64,000 nt of DNA, from assembly GCA_033961575.1 (NCBI GenBank), contig CM066727.1, forward strand, positions 85,558,501-85,622,500, in the 5' to 3' direction. The number at the start of each line of letters is the position of its first letter. Position 1 is the stretch's first letter. Positions 23,853 to 36,111 of this stretch are shown piece by piece. The notes under the pieces were generated by a model. The model had not been told where the DNA came from and did not search any database. It worked only from the letters and a program-made list of their open reading frames with translations. The translations under genes were made by a program, and so were the position numbers. Source of the stretch: Aselliscus stoliczkanus (taxonomy: Eukaryota; Chordata; Mammalia; Chiroptera; Hipposideridae).

Positions 23853-26800
23853 AAGACAGAAGAGGAGAGCCTCATCCCTTGATGATCTGTCCAGACAACT
23901 GCCACACTGTGAGAGAGCCACGCTGTCACTTCCTATTTTATTCTGCATCACCTGACTGCTTTCTTTCAGAAGTCAGAAGACTGGTCCTACACCATCTTTT
24001 CTAAAAATCTAACCATTTTAACCCTTTAATTTGGGTAAATTCCTCCCAGACACTACCTATCAGGTGTCAGCTTTGGGTGATATTTATAAATTGAGAGGAG
24101 TGAGTAATGAAATGCTAGCCAAAGAGGAGGTGTTTCATCCCCAAGTCCCACTGCCTCTTAAGACTGTAATGTTTATGGAACACAGTTATTGAAAAAAATC
24201 ACATCTTACAATTTGTCTTTCAATATGTGGAGGATAAGCATGACTTAACTTGGAAATGACCTTTACAAGTCTCTGTATTTGAGGGATGCTCAAACATGAT
24301 TATAGAACTGACACCAGGACTTATCAGTCATCGCCCAGCTAACTTTAAGCAATCCTTGTGAAGATGTTTCTACTAAGAAAAATATAAGATTACTTCTTCC
24401 TCTTTAATTGCATTTAAAAATATAAAATTGCTCGGTTAAAGTCAAGGCAATTTGAGTGGGAGGAGAGAGAGAAAATGACACCCTCTGAATGACAGTGTTA
24501 ACAGAATCTCAGTTGAGAGTCTTTGTCAAATGACACGTGATCCTTGGCATTAACTTTGGCAATAGGTATGGAATGTGTGTGGTACTTGATTTTCATTGCC
24601 CAAAATTAAAGACATTAAAATAATAAGGGTCTTTAGAGTCTGCTTGTGGTGCAGTTTATGTCTAATGGTAGAAATGTATCAGAATAAAAGGAATTTATCA
24701 AGGACAACCTAAACTCATAGTTGTTGGTTGATAAATTGAAGAAGTTAAAGTGTGGATCACTAAGCATAGTGTAATCATGCTTATAATTTTATTTTGAGAT
24801 GCATGTCCACTGATTCACTAGGCTTTTGTTGTAGGAACACGACCTTGTCTTTGGAGATGGATATTGGCTTTCTTGCATATACAATACCTTCAATGCTTTG
24901 TCTGTTTTGGAGTTTTTATTGCATTAAAGGGGATTGAAAAATTCAAGTCTCCTGCAAAGCAATATGAAAAAAAATTCTTTTGTTACATTTGCCCCAAATA
25001 TTGATAGTTGGCTCCCCAGATCAAATTGGACAATCCTTTTTAAAACTGATTCCTCTTGACTGAGCTTTTCCAAAACATTTAATCAGTTTTCTTAGAGTTC
25101 ATATTAATTTCTCCATATTGTGTGGTTATTTCTAGTAAAAGGAATTGCATAAATATTCATTCATTCATCTCGTGTAGTAGCTTACAATGTGAAGAGGACC
25201 AAGCTTGAGTCAGATAATTCCATAAGCTTGAAAAGATACATTCTTTTTAAACTAAAACATACATGTGTTATTAAAAGATTTCAAAAACTCACTCTCACTT
25301 TTCAAGGCTTCCTTTAAATATATAGAAACAAACAAAAACATCAAGTCATATGTTTGCAAATAGAGAACATGAAACTAATAGTGTAAGCTTGAGTGTAAGT
25401 TTGAGTGCTAGTGGCCCTTCTGTATTTTCTTGTTTTACATCTTTCCTGTGACTTTGCAGTATCCAGGACACGTTCAAGATTAACATGCTTACCTTCTCTG
25501 AAACTTTTAATTCCCTAGTCATTTTTCCATTTCCTGCACCAACTCTCCCTACTCAACCCCTAAGTAGCAGCTCTAAGCTTATTCCTAGGAGACTTCAAAA
25601 TAATGTGTCTGGTTAGAAGCTGAATGATGTCTGTTAAAAGCTTACGCTACTCAGGATAAAATATAATAAAGGAAAAGGAATGTAACCTCCGACCTCTTTG
25701 AACCATGAAATTGCCTTTCCAGTTCTAATGCCATTCACAGTTTCCAAACAGAAGTCAAATAAGCTGAAGGTAACAGTAAACTTAAAACATTGTGCCTGGA
25801 AACCTGCCATGTAAGTTTTTCCCCCATAGTGTTGTTATAAACAATAGTCATATTTGAAAGCAAGGACCGTAGCAAGAATCTCCAATTTTATTTTTCTCTC
25901 TTGCCTGTCATCGTCCTCTTTTTGTATTTTGATCTTCTGAGAAAACTCCTGAGACATCTGACCTTCAGAATGTGCCTGTTTGCAATGAGGCCATTTGCTT
26001 AAAGTAGTCTTAAGTTGTCAAGCTTGATTTTAGATATAATTTTTAATAAACATCTAACCATTGTTTTAGTTTTTGTGTCTTTCCCTTAGGCAGACTAAAA
26101 TATTCAAAAGCTTGTTTATCTATTCAATTTAAAAATATTTCCTGCAGTCCACCAGTTTTGTTTTTTTCTTATCACCAAAGGAATCTGATTATTTTTCTGC
26201 ACGTAAGTTTCTTGCGAAGGAAATGTAGTAGTTTCAGTACATTAGACAGCACCTTTTCCATCTTGTATCCTGTCAAGTCCTTCAAGGATATTGCCAGGTT
26301 GTCAATCAATTGCTTTCCTGACTGACTTTGTTCTTTTGTATGCGCAGCCTGACGATGTTGTCTGCTTTTCAATAACAAAATAACTTAAAATTCCCCATGG
26401 CCTCATGAGCGTCTGTGCCACATAGCTCTATTTATATAAAACCAGACATTTCCATGTAATTTCATATTCTCTGCAATGTTTTCTGTATAACCAAGAAACC
26501 TCAACAAGTTAACTTTGGAGAGCATATCTAAAAAGAAATACCAGCTGCCTCAGACTAAAGAAATGGGTTTCATTTCAATGTTTCCTGTTTTCAATATATT
26601 GCCTGATAGAATAACTGTGTGTAACACAAAGTTTGATTCAATCAGAAACTAAATTGTTACAATTGAATTTCAGTTCATTTCGCAGTAAAGAAAAACACAA
26701 GAAAGTTGAACTACTGAAAATAGAGGGTGGATATCATGCTTATGGGGAATGCTAGAGTGACTTGCATTGATGCACAAGACCTTTGTTATTGGGGTGACAT

Positions 26801-27149
26801 CTTAAGGCACTGTTCAAAAACCAAACAACTGACAAATGAGGAAATGCACTATAGTTTTTATCTTTTACAGCATTAAATAAATTGAAATATTAGTCAGAAG
26901 TATCCATCTATTTCTGTATTAGAAATAGTATACTTAAACTCGTGTACCAAATTGAAGAACAAGACACCAGGATATCAGGCTACTTAGGATCAGAATTTCT
27001 CCAAAATGAATACAATTTGAACAGGAGCATCTAGCACCAATTTGTGTACATGGTTAGCATAGTTTAATGACTCTGATTTCAACTACTTGTTTAATTATGA
27101 AGAACATATTTTACCCATTAGAGTGATGGTCTTCTAAGTCAAATTGAAA
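23853..27149. other. Repeat-poor intergenic tract
   Basis: About 3.3 kb with no repeat, coding region or RNA gene I can recognise. It is one of the longest tracts in the window that looks single-copy, so conserved non-coding elements would be easiest to detect here. Confidence 0.5.
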
Positions 27150-27560
27150 TAGAAATGTTTTACACAATATCCCCTCTCTTCTATTCTATGTTTTTTATCT
27201 GAAATAAATACATTGTCTGATATTAACATCACCACGCTTTTCATTTGGTTTGCAATTGCCTCTTTGTTTTCAACAGTTCTTGACCCACTTCTTTTAAGCT
27301 TGCTTCTTGAAAACAGAATGTATGTGTTTTGTCTTCTAATATGAGTTTGATTTATTCACATATTATTTAATATCTGATACAATTTGTTTTATTTGTCTGC
27401 CTTACTTTATAATTCATCTTATATTGTCATTTCTTTTTTTACTTATTTTTATTGGTATTATCAACAGAATCCATTTCAAATGTCCACTCTACTTGTTATT
27501 AATTTCACTTTCTATCCTACCATTCACAGAGGTGTATTCTACTATTAGAAGAAGGCAAGA
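27150..27560 (-). mobile_element. Ancient L1 ORF2 fragment
   Basis: Phrases such as TCTGATATTAACATCACCAC, CTTGAAAACAGAATGTATGT and AATATGAGTTTGATTTATTC follow the antisense of the L1 ORF2 endonuclease/linker region, heavily diverged. Confidence 0.5.
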
Positions 27561-28439
27561 TAAAAACCACCTTCTTTAATAAGATCTATAATCCCACATC
27601 AATTAGATAACAACTTTAAAATAAATATATTTCCATCCTCTTGTCCACCTCCCTGCCTTCCCACCTATAGCAGTTTAGCTCCTATTTCTTGCTCCTAAGT
27701 TTGCTAAGATCATTTAATAGTACAGTAGATTGCCTTAGTGTTCAATATAAAGTTCCCCTTTATGTATTTTCTGTATTCCACTTCCTAGCTTCCTTACACT
27801 TAGTTGAGACCATGCAACAGCTTTTGGTCACTAAAATGTAAGTAGAATTCATGTGGATGGTTTGGGGGCTGAGTCAGTGAAACGTGTTGTGGATTTTTAC
27901 ACCCTCTCTCTTCCTTTCCCAGAAAAATTCTGGAGAAGTATTTGTCTTAAGAGGGCAGAGCCACAAAATTTAAATGGCTTGATATTTGAGACCTGCAGAG
28001 GTCAGCTGTCTGGGAGAATGGCTGAAAGGAAAGAGAATTAGTATTAGTATTAGCAAGTGAGAAGTAGGTTTCTGTTGTAGAAAGGCGCTCAAATTTGGGG
28101 ACTGCTTGTTACCAAAATGCAGCCTATTCTATGCTTCTCTTTCAGGAGTCCTTATTTGTCATTTGGATTATTTATTCTCATGAAAAGATTTTTGTTAGTG
28201 TTTCAAGGCCTAATATGAAAAAGGCAAATCAGTTCTTTCATTTTAAATAATATAGAAACATGTTCAATCCAGGGAACTTTTCATCTCAACTTTTCATCTT
28301 TTCATCTTTTTAGCTATTCTTAAAAACTAAAGTACTTACTATATAGTAAGCTTTATACTATGTGCTTTACACAATTTTTTAAAAATTCTTTAAAATTCTA
28401 AAATTTTAGCTCTGATTGTTCCCATCTAGATATTTGGAG

Positions 28440-28640
28440 AATGAGAAGCTATCGGGATTAAAAGCATATGTTTTGAAGACAAAAATGATTAATTATTTTA
28501 CCTTTCAACATCTCAATTTTTCCATCAGTTAGATGGAAAGGCCTACTGTGCCTACCTCTAGGATTGCTATAAAAATTAAAAGTGGAGGCCAAGGAAATCA
28601 AAGGTGCCCATGGTGATAAAGAGAATACTGGAGTACACAA
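28440..28640 (+). mobile_element. MIR element
   Basis: A stretch resembling head and core, with TCAATTTTTCCATCAGTTAG and CTACCTCTAGGATTGCTATA, matches the conserved MIR core ('tcatctgtaaaatgg ... ctacctcatagg'). Confidence 0.6.
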
Positions 28641-29237
28641 AATATTTTAATGGTTAGGATTTTGTCAAGGCAGCAAGTCAAATATCCTTTAGAACATGCT
28701 TCTTCGAAAGCTCCAGAGAAATAAGAGGCAGTTTCTAAAAGCTCAGATATGTTGACTACAGTGATTTACTCACGTACATATTTTAGCTGCTCTGAGTGCA
28801 AAAAGCACTTTAAAATCAGGATGATGGAGCAGCATTTTGCTCAAAAAGACCTTTTTTCTTCTAATCAGTTAAAACTCAGTTCAAGAATCTGCCAAATTCT
28901 GAATAATTATGTGAGAGATCTAATCTCCCTCCCATGTCATTATAAATCACGGAAAACAATGTTCAGTTTCAGCTCCACAGAGATTTGACTGCAAAGTCAC
29001 AAAGAGCATTTCAAGGGTCACATACCACCAAACAAAATCATGGTTATAACAATACTCATACATGTCAACAAAAGAAAATAAACTGACATGTTGGTAGAAA
29101 GATATCCTACAAATCAGGAACACACACAGGTGACTGTCTGGGAATTAGCCCACTGAGAAAGCAACCCCAGTGAAATAAAGGTGGCCAGATCTCTTGCTGC
29201 TACAGAACACGTGCCATCCTTGATTGGACAAAAACAA

Positions 29238-29282
29238 CAATGATGATGACGATGATGATGATGATGATGGTGATGATGATAA
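29238..29282 (+). repeat. (GAT)n trinucleotide repeat
   Basis: About 14 units of GAT/GAC/GGT type. The minus-strand poly-His open frame over it is a by-product of the repeat. Confidence 0.9.
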
Positions 29283-30346
29283 GAAGTTTCAAAATTACAT
29301 CTGGTCACAAATCTCTTTCCTAACTATCTCACTTTGTGGCAGCCATATCTTTACAAGGGTGACAAGGTGACCAATAAGTCCTGTGGAATAATTGGAAGAC
29401 TTCCACACTAAAAACCACTCACATATTACAGTCTGCGGCAGAGGGAAGATGAGAAAGGGAGAATCATGCCTCCACCAAGGAACATGATGCCATTAAGATG
29501 TCATTTTGGAGGTACTGGAGTCTAAGAAAACCCATGCTGCCACAGGTCAAAAGTCATGAGAAAAGCCAAAAATTATTCACCCCAGTCTTGACAATCCAAA
29601 ATTACACCCAGGAAAGTTTTAGGTCACTTCCTATGAAAGGAACAATTTAATCTGTGTTTAGAGAGCAAATCCTTGTACTTGGATGTCCTGGGCCTCCCAC
29701 CCTGCAATTTTTTCTTCAATTCTATTCATATGATAATATTCCAATATCATAATTTTTACTCTTCATTTTCAAAATTATGGTAAATTTTGTTAAAACGGTT
29801 GTAGTTTAAGTCAATAAAAAGAGTTCCTTCAAATTTGCAATAAAAAATAATATGCTGAGTAAATAATTATGTATTTATGATTGTGTCCTCTCTTCTCTTC
29901 ACTGTAAACTCGCAACTGTATTCTCATAGGCACAAACTGGAAAATAACTATATAATTCACTCTTCAAACCCACCTTAAGTTCCATGGTTCAAAAACACAC
30001 ATCTGAGATAATTCTACTAATCAAAGTTATAAAAAAACTTATTCTGAGGAACAAATGCTGGAGGTCAGGGAAATTCTTCCAGGTACCCTAGGGAGTTATT
30101 TAGCCCTTTCAAAAAAAAAATCCAACATCTAGAGATTAATAAGGCAAAAGAAAAAATAATAATACAATTCATGTATTTTTAACTATTCCCTTTTCCTCAA
30201 TGGCTTTTCAAATTGTGTGTCAAGTAACCCTTTTATCAATGCTCAGCCCTCACACATTATGAAAAGCTTTTCCTTATTTATTTCACAAGGAACTGTTGGA
30301 TAGTGATTCGAGGGTTTTATATGTTCTGTGTTTCTGTTGGGAGCAG

Positions 30347-30398
30347 GGTGTGTGTGTGTGTGTGTGCATGTGTGTGTGTGTGTGTGTGTGTTGTGTGT
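30347..30398 (+). repeat. (TG)n microsatellite, interrupted
   Basis: TG dinucleotides with a single GCA interruption and one TTG slip. Confidence 0.93.
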
Positions 30399-30494
30399 AT
30401 TCTTAGCCATTTAGTAGAAATGATGAGTGTAAAATTGAGTTTTTAATATAAACTTTATTCATCACTTGCTATTTCTTATATTGTTCTGTGTGCT

Positions 30495-30700
30495 TTGCAT
30501 ATAGATATTAATTTAGTCCACACAACATCGCATGAGGTAGGTAATGTTATCTTCATTTTAGAAATGAGGACACTGAGGTCCAGAGGGTTAAATAAATTTC
30601 GCTAAACTATAGAGCTAATAAATGATACCATTGGGAATTGAACCCAAGGCCCCTGGATTATGTGTTCAATGTTTTAGCTCCCTAGCTATTAAGTGTAAAA
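30495..30700 (-). mobile_element. MIR element, reverse
   Basis: CATTTTAGAAATGAGGACAC, then TGAGGTCCAGAGGGTTAAAT and GGGAATTGAACCCAAGGCCC, are the antisense MIR core and head (reverse B box). Confidence 0.8.
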
Positions 30701-30882
30701 GCACTTCCACTGTATTTTTTCAGACTCCTTAAATGCAGAATGAAGTGGTAGCCCAGGAGCTCTTTGTACATTACATTAATTTGTGGACTTACTACAGAAA
30801 AGGGGGTGAGCATTTGTTCATTGCAAATGCTGAAATGCGGGGTTCCCCTCATCTCACATATGCACTTTGCAGTAGTCCCATC

Positions 30883-31440
30883 GACAGCCCCACCCCTTTG
30901 AGTCTGGGTGAGCTGTGACTGGTTCAACCAGTAAAGCACATTGAAGTCCTGTAGCCTGTTCCCCTGCTGGATTTCAGAAGTGCTATGGAACACTGCTTCT
31001 ATTTTTGACTAGGAGACTCCACTATGATTATCCTAAATCTGTTTCACCATTTATATTTGCTGTTTGGGGGGAGCACATAACCTTCTACTCACATTGAAGT
31101 CCTCTCCAAGTGCTCTCGCAGGATGCTCCCTTTCCAAGTTCTGCTTCAACGCGGTGAGAAACCTAAAGAATGAGGACGAGCAACATGTGGATGCTTTGCT
31201 TGGCACACCCCGCAGAGCCCAGCCTTCTAGTCATCCCAGCCCAGGGGCCAGACTTATGCATGAAGTCTCATTGCCATCATTCAAACCAATCCCAGCAAAG
31301 ACCCTGGATATCATGGAGCACAGATCAGGCATCTTTATGTGCCTCAACCACAGGATCTATGAGGAAATGAAAGTGATTGAAAATTTTTTTTTTCCTACAA
31401 AGTCTGAGGTGCTTTGTTTATGCAGTAATAGTAAATGAAA
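30883..31440 (+). mobile_element. ERVL/MaLR-like LTR carrying a 139-bp insertion
   Basis: CCCTTTGAGTCTGGGTGAGC, then TGTGACTGGTTCAACCAGTA and later CCAAGTGCTCTCGCAGGATG, resemble old mammalian ERVL-type LTRs. The LTR-like order is broken by a 139-bp insert (30951-31089) bounded by direct repeats of CACATTGAAGTCCT (30937-30950 and 31090-31103). No coding remnant is recognised; the open frame across it spans unrelated parts. Confidence 0.5.
30957..31092. repeat. Duplicated 136-bp block, copy 1
   Basis: From TGTTCCCCTGCTGGATTTCA to CCTTCTACTCAC. It is present again at 33521-33655 with a single one-base length difference. See the finding on this block. Confidence 0.95.
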
Positions 31441-31559
31441 CAGATTTGGGTGCCCAGAAATTAAGCACTGCCAAAATGAAATCCAAAACAGGCAGAATTT
31501 GTTTTTGAGACTATGTGTCGGGGAGAAGTCTGAAAGGTCTTATGGAAAATTGACAAATT

Positions 31560-31975
31560 GCCCCAGACGACGACACCTACATCCTCATTTCTGGAATCTG
31601 TGAATGTTATCTTATTTGAAGTTCTTTGTATATATGACTAAATTAAAAATCTTGTGATAGGAAAAATATGTAAGTGGGTCTTAAATGAATGCTATCAGAA
31701 GTGTCTTATAAGAGAAAGTTGAAAGAGGTGTGGCACACAGAGAAGGCAATGTAAAAACAAACCTAAGCCAGATGTCAGAGTGAGGCGGCCACAGGTCATG
31801 GAAGTGGGAAAAGGCAAGGGATGGATCCTCCACTAGAGCCTTCAGTGAGAAGGCAGCTCTGCCAACACCTGATTTTGCCCAGTAAAACCAATTTCAGATT
31901 AGTCCTCCAGAGCTGTGAGAGAACAAAATTCTGTTGTTTTAAACCACTTAGCATGTGGGTAATTTGTTAGAGGAG
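31560..31975 (+). mobile_element. MLT1-like LTR
   Basis: The order of GAATGTTATCTTATTTGAAG, TGTCTTATAAGAGAAAGTTG, CCTCCAGAGCTGTGAGAGAA and TTCTGTTGTTTTAAACCACT follows the MaLR (MLT1-class) LTR from its middle to its 3' end. It is old and diverged. Confidence 0.65.
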
Positions 31976-31979
31976 TCAT

Positions 31980-32840
31980 GGAAAATGAATAGCCCTCTAA
32001 AAGACAGTCAGTGAAGATTTGAAAGAGGTGAAGGAGATTGTTATTGGAAGCTAAAGGAAAGCGAACTCATAGGCAGTGGTGGAGAGCTTGGCTACATACT
32101 CACTGACCGTCATGTGGAAAATAAGAAATATACCCATGAACTCAATAAGTTGACTGAAATGGTTATAGGAGAGGAGCCAAGAGGCACATGGCTTCTTCTA
32201 GCTGGCTATGAAAGAAAGTGAGAGCAGAGAGATGAATGAGAAACAAACTATATTCAGTTTCAAGAGCAAATATAGAGGGCTTGGGAAAGCAGTTCCAGAC
32301 AGAAAAGGCTTCTCAAATAAGAGAGGATCTTTGGCTTAAATATTAAATCCAGAGTGTGAGCAGAAAAACATGTCTCAAGAGTAAAGATGGCACTTCAGGT
32401 TGACTTCATGAAGATCTCAGAAAGATTTACGTTTATGACCTTTAGACAGATTCAGATGGGCGAAAGGCTTTCTAATTAATGGTCTTCAGAGAATGCCTCT
32501 GTTAAGAAAAAAATTAGGGTTTCTAAAAATCTTAAGGATGTTATTCCACATAAGTCACAAAAGGGGCTCAAAGTAACAATGGGCTTATCTCTCAGAGATT
32601 TGTGAATATAAATTTTCCTAACGGGTTAGGTTCATAAATTAACATATGAAAGAACCCACAAAGTTTTTAAAGAAGTTCTATCCATTAAGACTAAAAGGAA
32701 CAGGGAGAGTACAAATGAAACAAACAAAAAAATAAAGGTGTTTGAATCCCTGAACTTCTACAGACAAGCTATACGATAAAAACAAAAATAAAGAAACAAA
32801 TAAGAATCTGCTCAGTTGTAAACATGGACTGCAGCTTATG
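31980..32840. other. Possible MaLR internal sequence, otherwise unassigned
   Basis: A-rich sequence between an MLT1-like LTR and a mariner. Its position suggests decayed retroviral-like internal DNA, but I recognise no coding motif, so this is weak. Confidence 0.25.
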
Positions 32841-32843
32841 ATG

Positions 32844-33400
32844 TCAGACATTTAAGTTCGTGAACTCATCCTAGAAAAAGTGTTACATGCCTCATTGCTG
32901 AATATCACTATGGTCACCTTCGAAGTACTCCCCTTAGGAAGCTATGCACTGATGCGAGATCCTAGTCCACCCTTCAAAGCAATTCTGGAACTTTTTCTGG
33001 AATGGTCATCAGAGCTCTCATTGTATTACCCTTGATGTCCTGAATGTCATCAAAATGTCTTCCTTTCAATATTTCTTTTATCTTTGGATAAAGAAAGAAG
33101 TCATTGGGGGACAGATTAGGTGAGTAGGGAGGATGTTCCAATACAGTTATTTGTTTACTGGCTAAAAACAATCTCACAGACAGTGCTGTGTGAGCTGGTG
33201 CATTGTCACAATGTAAGAGCCATGAATTGTTGGCAAAATGTTCAGGTTATCTAACTTTTTCATGGAGCCTTTTCAACATGTCCAAATAGTAAACTTGGTT
33301 AACTGTTTGTCCATTTGGTACAAATTCATAACGAATAATTCCTCTGATATCAAAAAAAAGCAACATAGTTTCAACAAGTTTGTGAGCTTAATTGTCTGAC
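32844..33400 (-). mobile_element. Mariner-family transposon, internally deleted
   Basis: Read on the minus strand, the element encodes the C-terminal catalytic half of a mariner transposase. LHCDNAPAHTALSVR is followed by the typical HPPYSPNLSPNDFFLYPK block (second and third acidic residues of the D..D34D triad), then LKGRRFDDI-like LKGRHFDDIQDIK. Upstream, FVPNGQTVNQVYYLDMLKRL is also typical. One in-frame stop is visible. The DNA-binding N-terminal half and the first Asp are missing. Both ends carry related inverted sequence, TCAGACATTTAAGTTCGTGA at the left and the reverse of TCAGACAATTAAGCTCACAA at the right, so it is deleted internally rather than truncated. It cannot encode an active enzyme. 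Confidence 0.85.
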
Positions 33401-33520
33401 CTCATATGGAACAGGAAGAATGATTTAAGGGGTGGAACAAATTGTGCAGGGTGGATACAAAAGCCATTGAGAATATCTCATATGTTGTAGGCTGAAATCT
33501 TAATAAAGGATCTGGTAACA

Positions 33521-33655
33521 TGTTCCCCTGCTGGATTCAGAAGTGCTATGGAACACTGCTTCTATTTTTGACTAGGAGACTCCACTATGATTATCCTAAA
33601 TCTGTTTCACCATTTATATTTGCTGTTTGGGGGGAGCACATAACCTTCTACTCAC
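33521..33655. repeat. Duplicated 136-bp block, copy 2
   Basis: Same sequence as 30957-31092, one base shorter (GGATTCAG instead of GGATTTCAG). No flanking direct repeat is visible here. Confidence 0.95.
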
Positions 33656-33924
33656 AGATCAGATTGAGAGAAACCCTACATGAGGACTTGCATTCAGGTG
33701 TCTCATTTATATATCACCTGATTTAGATGACAAGATTCTGGACCTTGAGACTGAAATGGAAGCCAAAATAGAAAGAGACCTTTTGGAGTACTGAGAGACA
33801 GTGAATGTTTTGCCTGCCATGAAATATGAATTGTTGTGACCATTGGGCAAATTACCACATACTGTATTTCCTAAAGATGGCCACCAAATATATCCCATCC
33901 AAAATATTTTCTTGAACTATGTTT

Positions 33925-34420
33925 TGTTATTCTCTCATCAAGAAGTGCAGTCTGTTCCCCTCCCCTGAAATCTGGGGGGTCTTGTGGTTGTTTCAATCAT
34001 CAGAGTACAGTGTGAGTGCTGCCATGTACCTTTTAGACTGGGTCATAACTGCCAGGCTGCTTTTATGGTCCAGGTCATCTGAGACTCTCACTCTTTGGAC
34101 AGTACCTCTTGGTGTGTGCTTTCAGAGAAAATGGTCACCTGGTGAGGCCACAGGTAGATGTTCCAGTCAATAGTCCCAGCTGAGTCCAGCCTTTGAGTCA
34201 TACCACCCAGATACAAGACACGTGAGTGAAAAAGCCTCCAGATGATTCCAGTGCTCAGATATTTGGAACTCCCTCTGCTGAAGCCCCAGGCATTATGGGG
34301 AAGACACAAGCCATCTCTGCTGTGCCTTATCTGAATTCCTGCCACATGTAATCAAGGAACGTACTACAATCACTACAGTTTTACATCAATAAATATGGGT
34401 CATTTGTTCCATAACACTAG
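33925..34420 (+). mobile_element. ERVL/MaLR-like LTR
   Basis: A stretch starting around CAGTCTGTTCCCCTCCCCTG and passing through CCTTTGAGTCATACCACCCA and ACACGTGAGTGAAAAAGCCT, with an AATAAA-like ATCAATAAATATGGG near the end. This matches the general plan of old mammalian ERVL-class LTRs. It is diverged and subfamily is not determined. Confidence 0.5.
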
Positions 34421-35358
34421 TAACCAAAACAAGAAAAGAGCAAAGACTACAAAAGTCAAGGGAGAAATGACTGAAAAATATTGGAATGATGAACAGACAT
34501 CAACACTATGAATGCTTGTGTTTATGTGCCTATGTAATTTCAGCAATTGACTTTTCATGGAATATAAAGCTGCTGGAAAGGGATAATGAGACCAGTTAGT
34601 GATACATGTATTATATACAGCTCATGAGTAAGAAGAGCAAAGTCAAATATGTGCACAAGAGCAGCATGGAGAAAGCCCACCCATCAACATGTTTTTATGT
34701 GATTGTTAGACAGATGCTTGACAAAATGTAAGCCAGTAGTTTGTTTGTAAGTCAGACTGATTTGCCCAAATACCAATCATGTTTTAAGTATGGGGGTTGA
34801 AGGCGGGGAGAAGGGATACTGCAAAGGAATTTAAATTATCAAAGACAGGTTCAGCCCAAACCATTTTAATGAAAACAAGACTTTATAGAAAAGTTGCCAG
34901 ATATTGTAGTGGATTCAAAGAGTTCTTAATTCTTAACAGCCCTCAAGATGCTTTTCCTGTGATAATTGTTTCCTTCACAGACATGTGCATTTTATAAGCA
35001 GCACTCTACTACAAGGTAGGTCTTTACATCCCTTATTGAAAACATGGCTCACTACTTGGCATATAAGAAATATTAAGTTTTACACCAAACTCTGCCCTCT
35101 TTTTAAACAAACAATGTTTAAAAAAGGAAAACTGATAGGCGACAGAATTCATTTATTATTCTGATTTGGCACAAGTCAACCTGCTGGAATAAAGAACAAG
35201 ACTTCCAGGTGAGGAACACTCCTCATACTAAAAAGCAATAACAAAGTAGTGTAGTTATCTAAGTAGGAAACCAAGGTCATGATTAAGAATTGTATCCAGA
35301 ACAATACTGGCATGTGTCACTAAGTGTAAACGCTGTGAATCTGACCACTCCCTCAGTG
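34421..35358. other. Intergenic, nothing assignable
   Basis: No gene, RNA gene or repeat that I can name between the LTR-like block and the MITE at 35361. Confidence 0.5.
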
Positions 35359-35360
35359 TA

Positions 35361-35576
35361 CAGAGGATGTCAAAAAAATGTATACACATTTTAAGAAAGG
35401 AAAAAAACTGCATTAAAATTATAATACAATGAATGACACTAGCTAGCATTCATTTGATTAACACCATCTTTTGAACTAACATCATACTACACATTGCTAT
35501 GTAATTCAATTCAATTTCTAAAAGTAATACATAGATAACATCTCTTAAAATGTGTATACATTTTTGGCACCTCCAG
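35361..35576. mobile_element. Mariner-type MITE with ~35-bp terminal inverted repeats
   Basis: A 216-bp element begins CAGAGGATGTCAAAAAAATG and ends TTTTGGCACCTCCAG; the reverse of the end begins CTGGAGGTGCCAAAAATGTA. Both arms continue through TATACACATTTTAAGA. It is flanked on both sides by TA (35359-35360 and 35577-35578), the Tc1/mariner target duplication. No coding capacity. Confidence 0.88.
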
Positions 35577-35589
35577 TATTACTTCTTTA

Positions 35590-36110
35590 CTGCCACATAA
35601 CAAATTCCAGCACTTGAACTACTTTAAAACAATACCCATTTATGAACTTGCATTCCTATAGGTCAGGAGTCCAGGAGAGTTGACTCTTCTGCTCAATATC
35701 TCAGAAGACTGAATTCATGGTATTGGTTGGGCTGGACTTCACCTGGAGGTTCTGGGGAAGAATTGGCTCCATACTCATTAACACTGGTGGCAGAATTCAG
35801 CTCCTCCTAGAGGCCACTCCCAGATCCTTGCCCCAGGTGCCCTCCATCTGACAGTGGTAAACTTTCCTCACATAGATTCCTCTCATGCTTAGAATCTCTA
35901 TAACTTACTCATCTGCAACCAGCTTGAGAAATTGTTTTAAGGCTCATATGATTAGGGTAGGCCCACCCTGATAATCTCCTTATTTTAAGGTCAACTGATT
36001 AGTAATCCTGGCATCTGCAAAATCCCTTTGCCATGTACTGTCACATCATCAAGAGACGAACATCAGGGGTAGAAGGTCATGGGAGCCATCTTAAATTTCT
36101 GCCACCATAC
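35590..36110 (-). mobile_element. LTR-like old repeat, reverse
   Basis: TTACTGCCACATAACAAATT, ACTACTTTAAAACAATACCC, TAGGCCCACCCTGATAATCT and TGCAAAATCCCTTTGCCATG follow the antisense of a well-known mammalian LTR-type repeat. Subfamily is not determined. Confidence 0.55.
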
Positions 36111-36111
36111 C

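Noticed and set aside
29114..29308. Minus-strand frame with a poly-His run
   Set aside because: Translation of the GAT trinucleotide repeat; no family resemblance.
31064..31438. 124-codon frame
   Set aside because: It spans the end of the duplicated block and LTR-like sequence; composition and overlap indicate chance.
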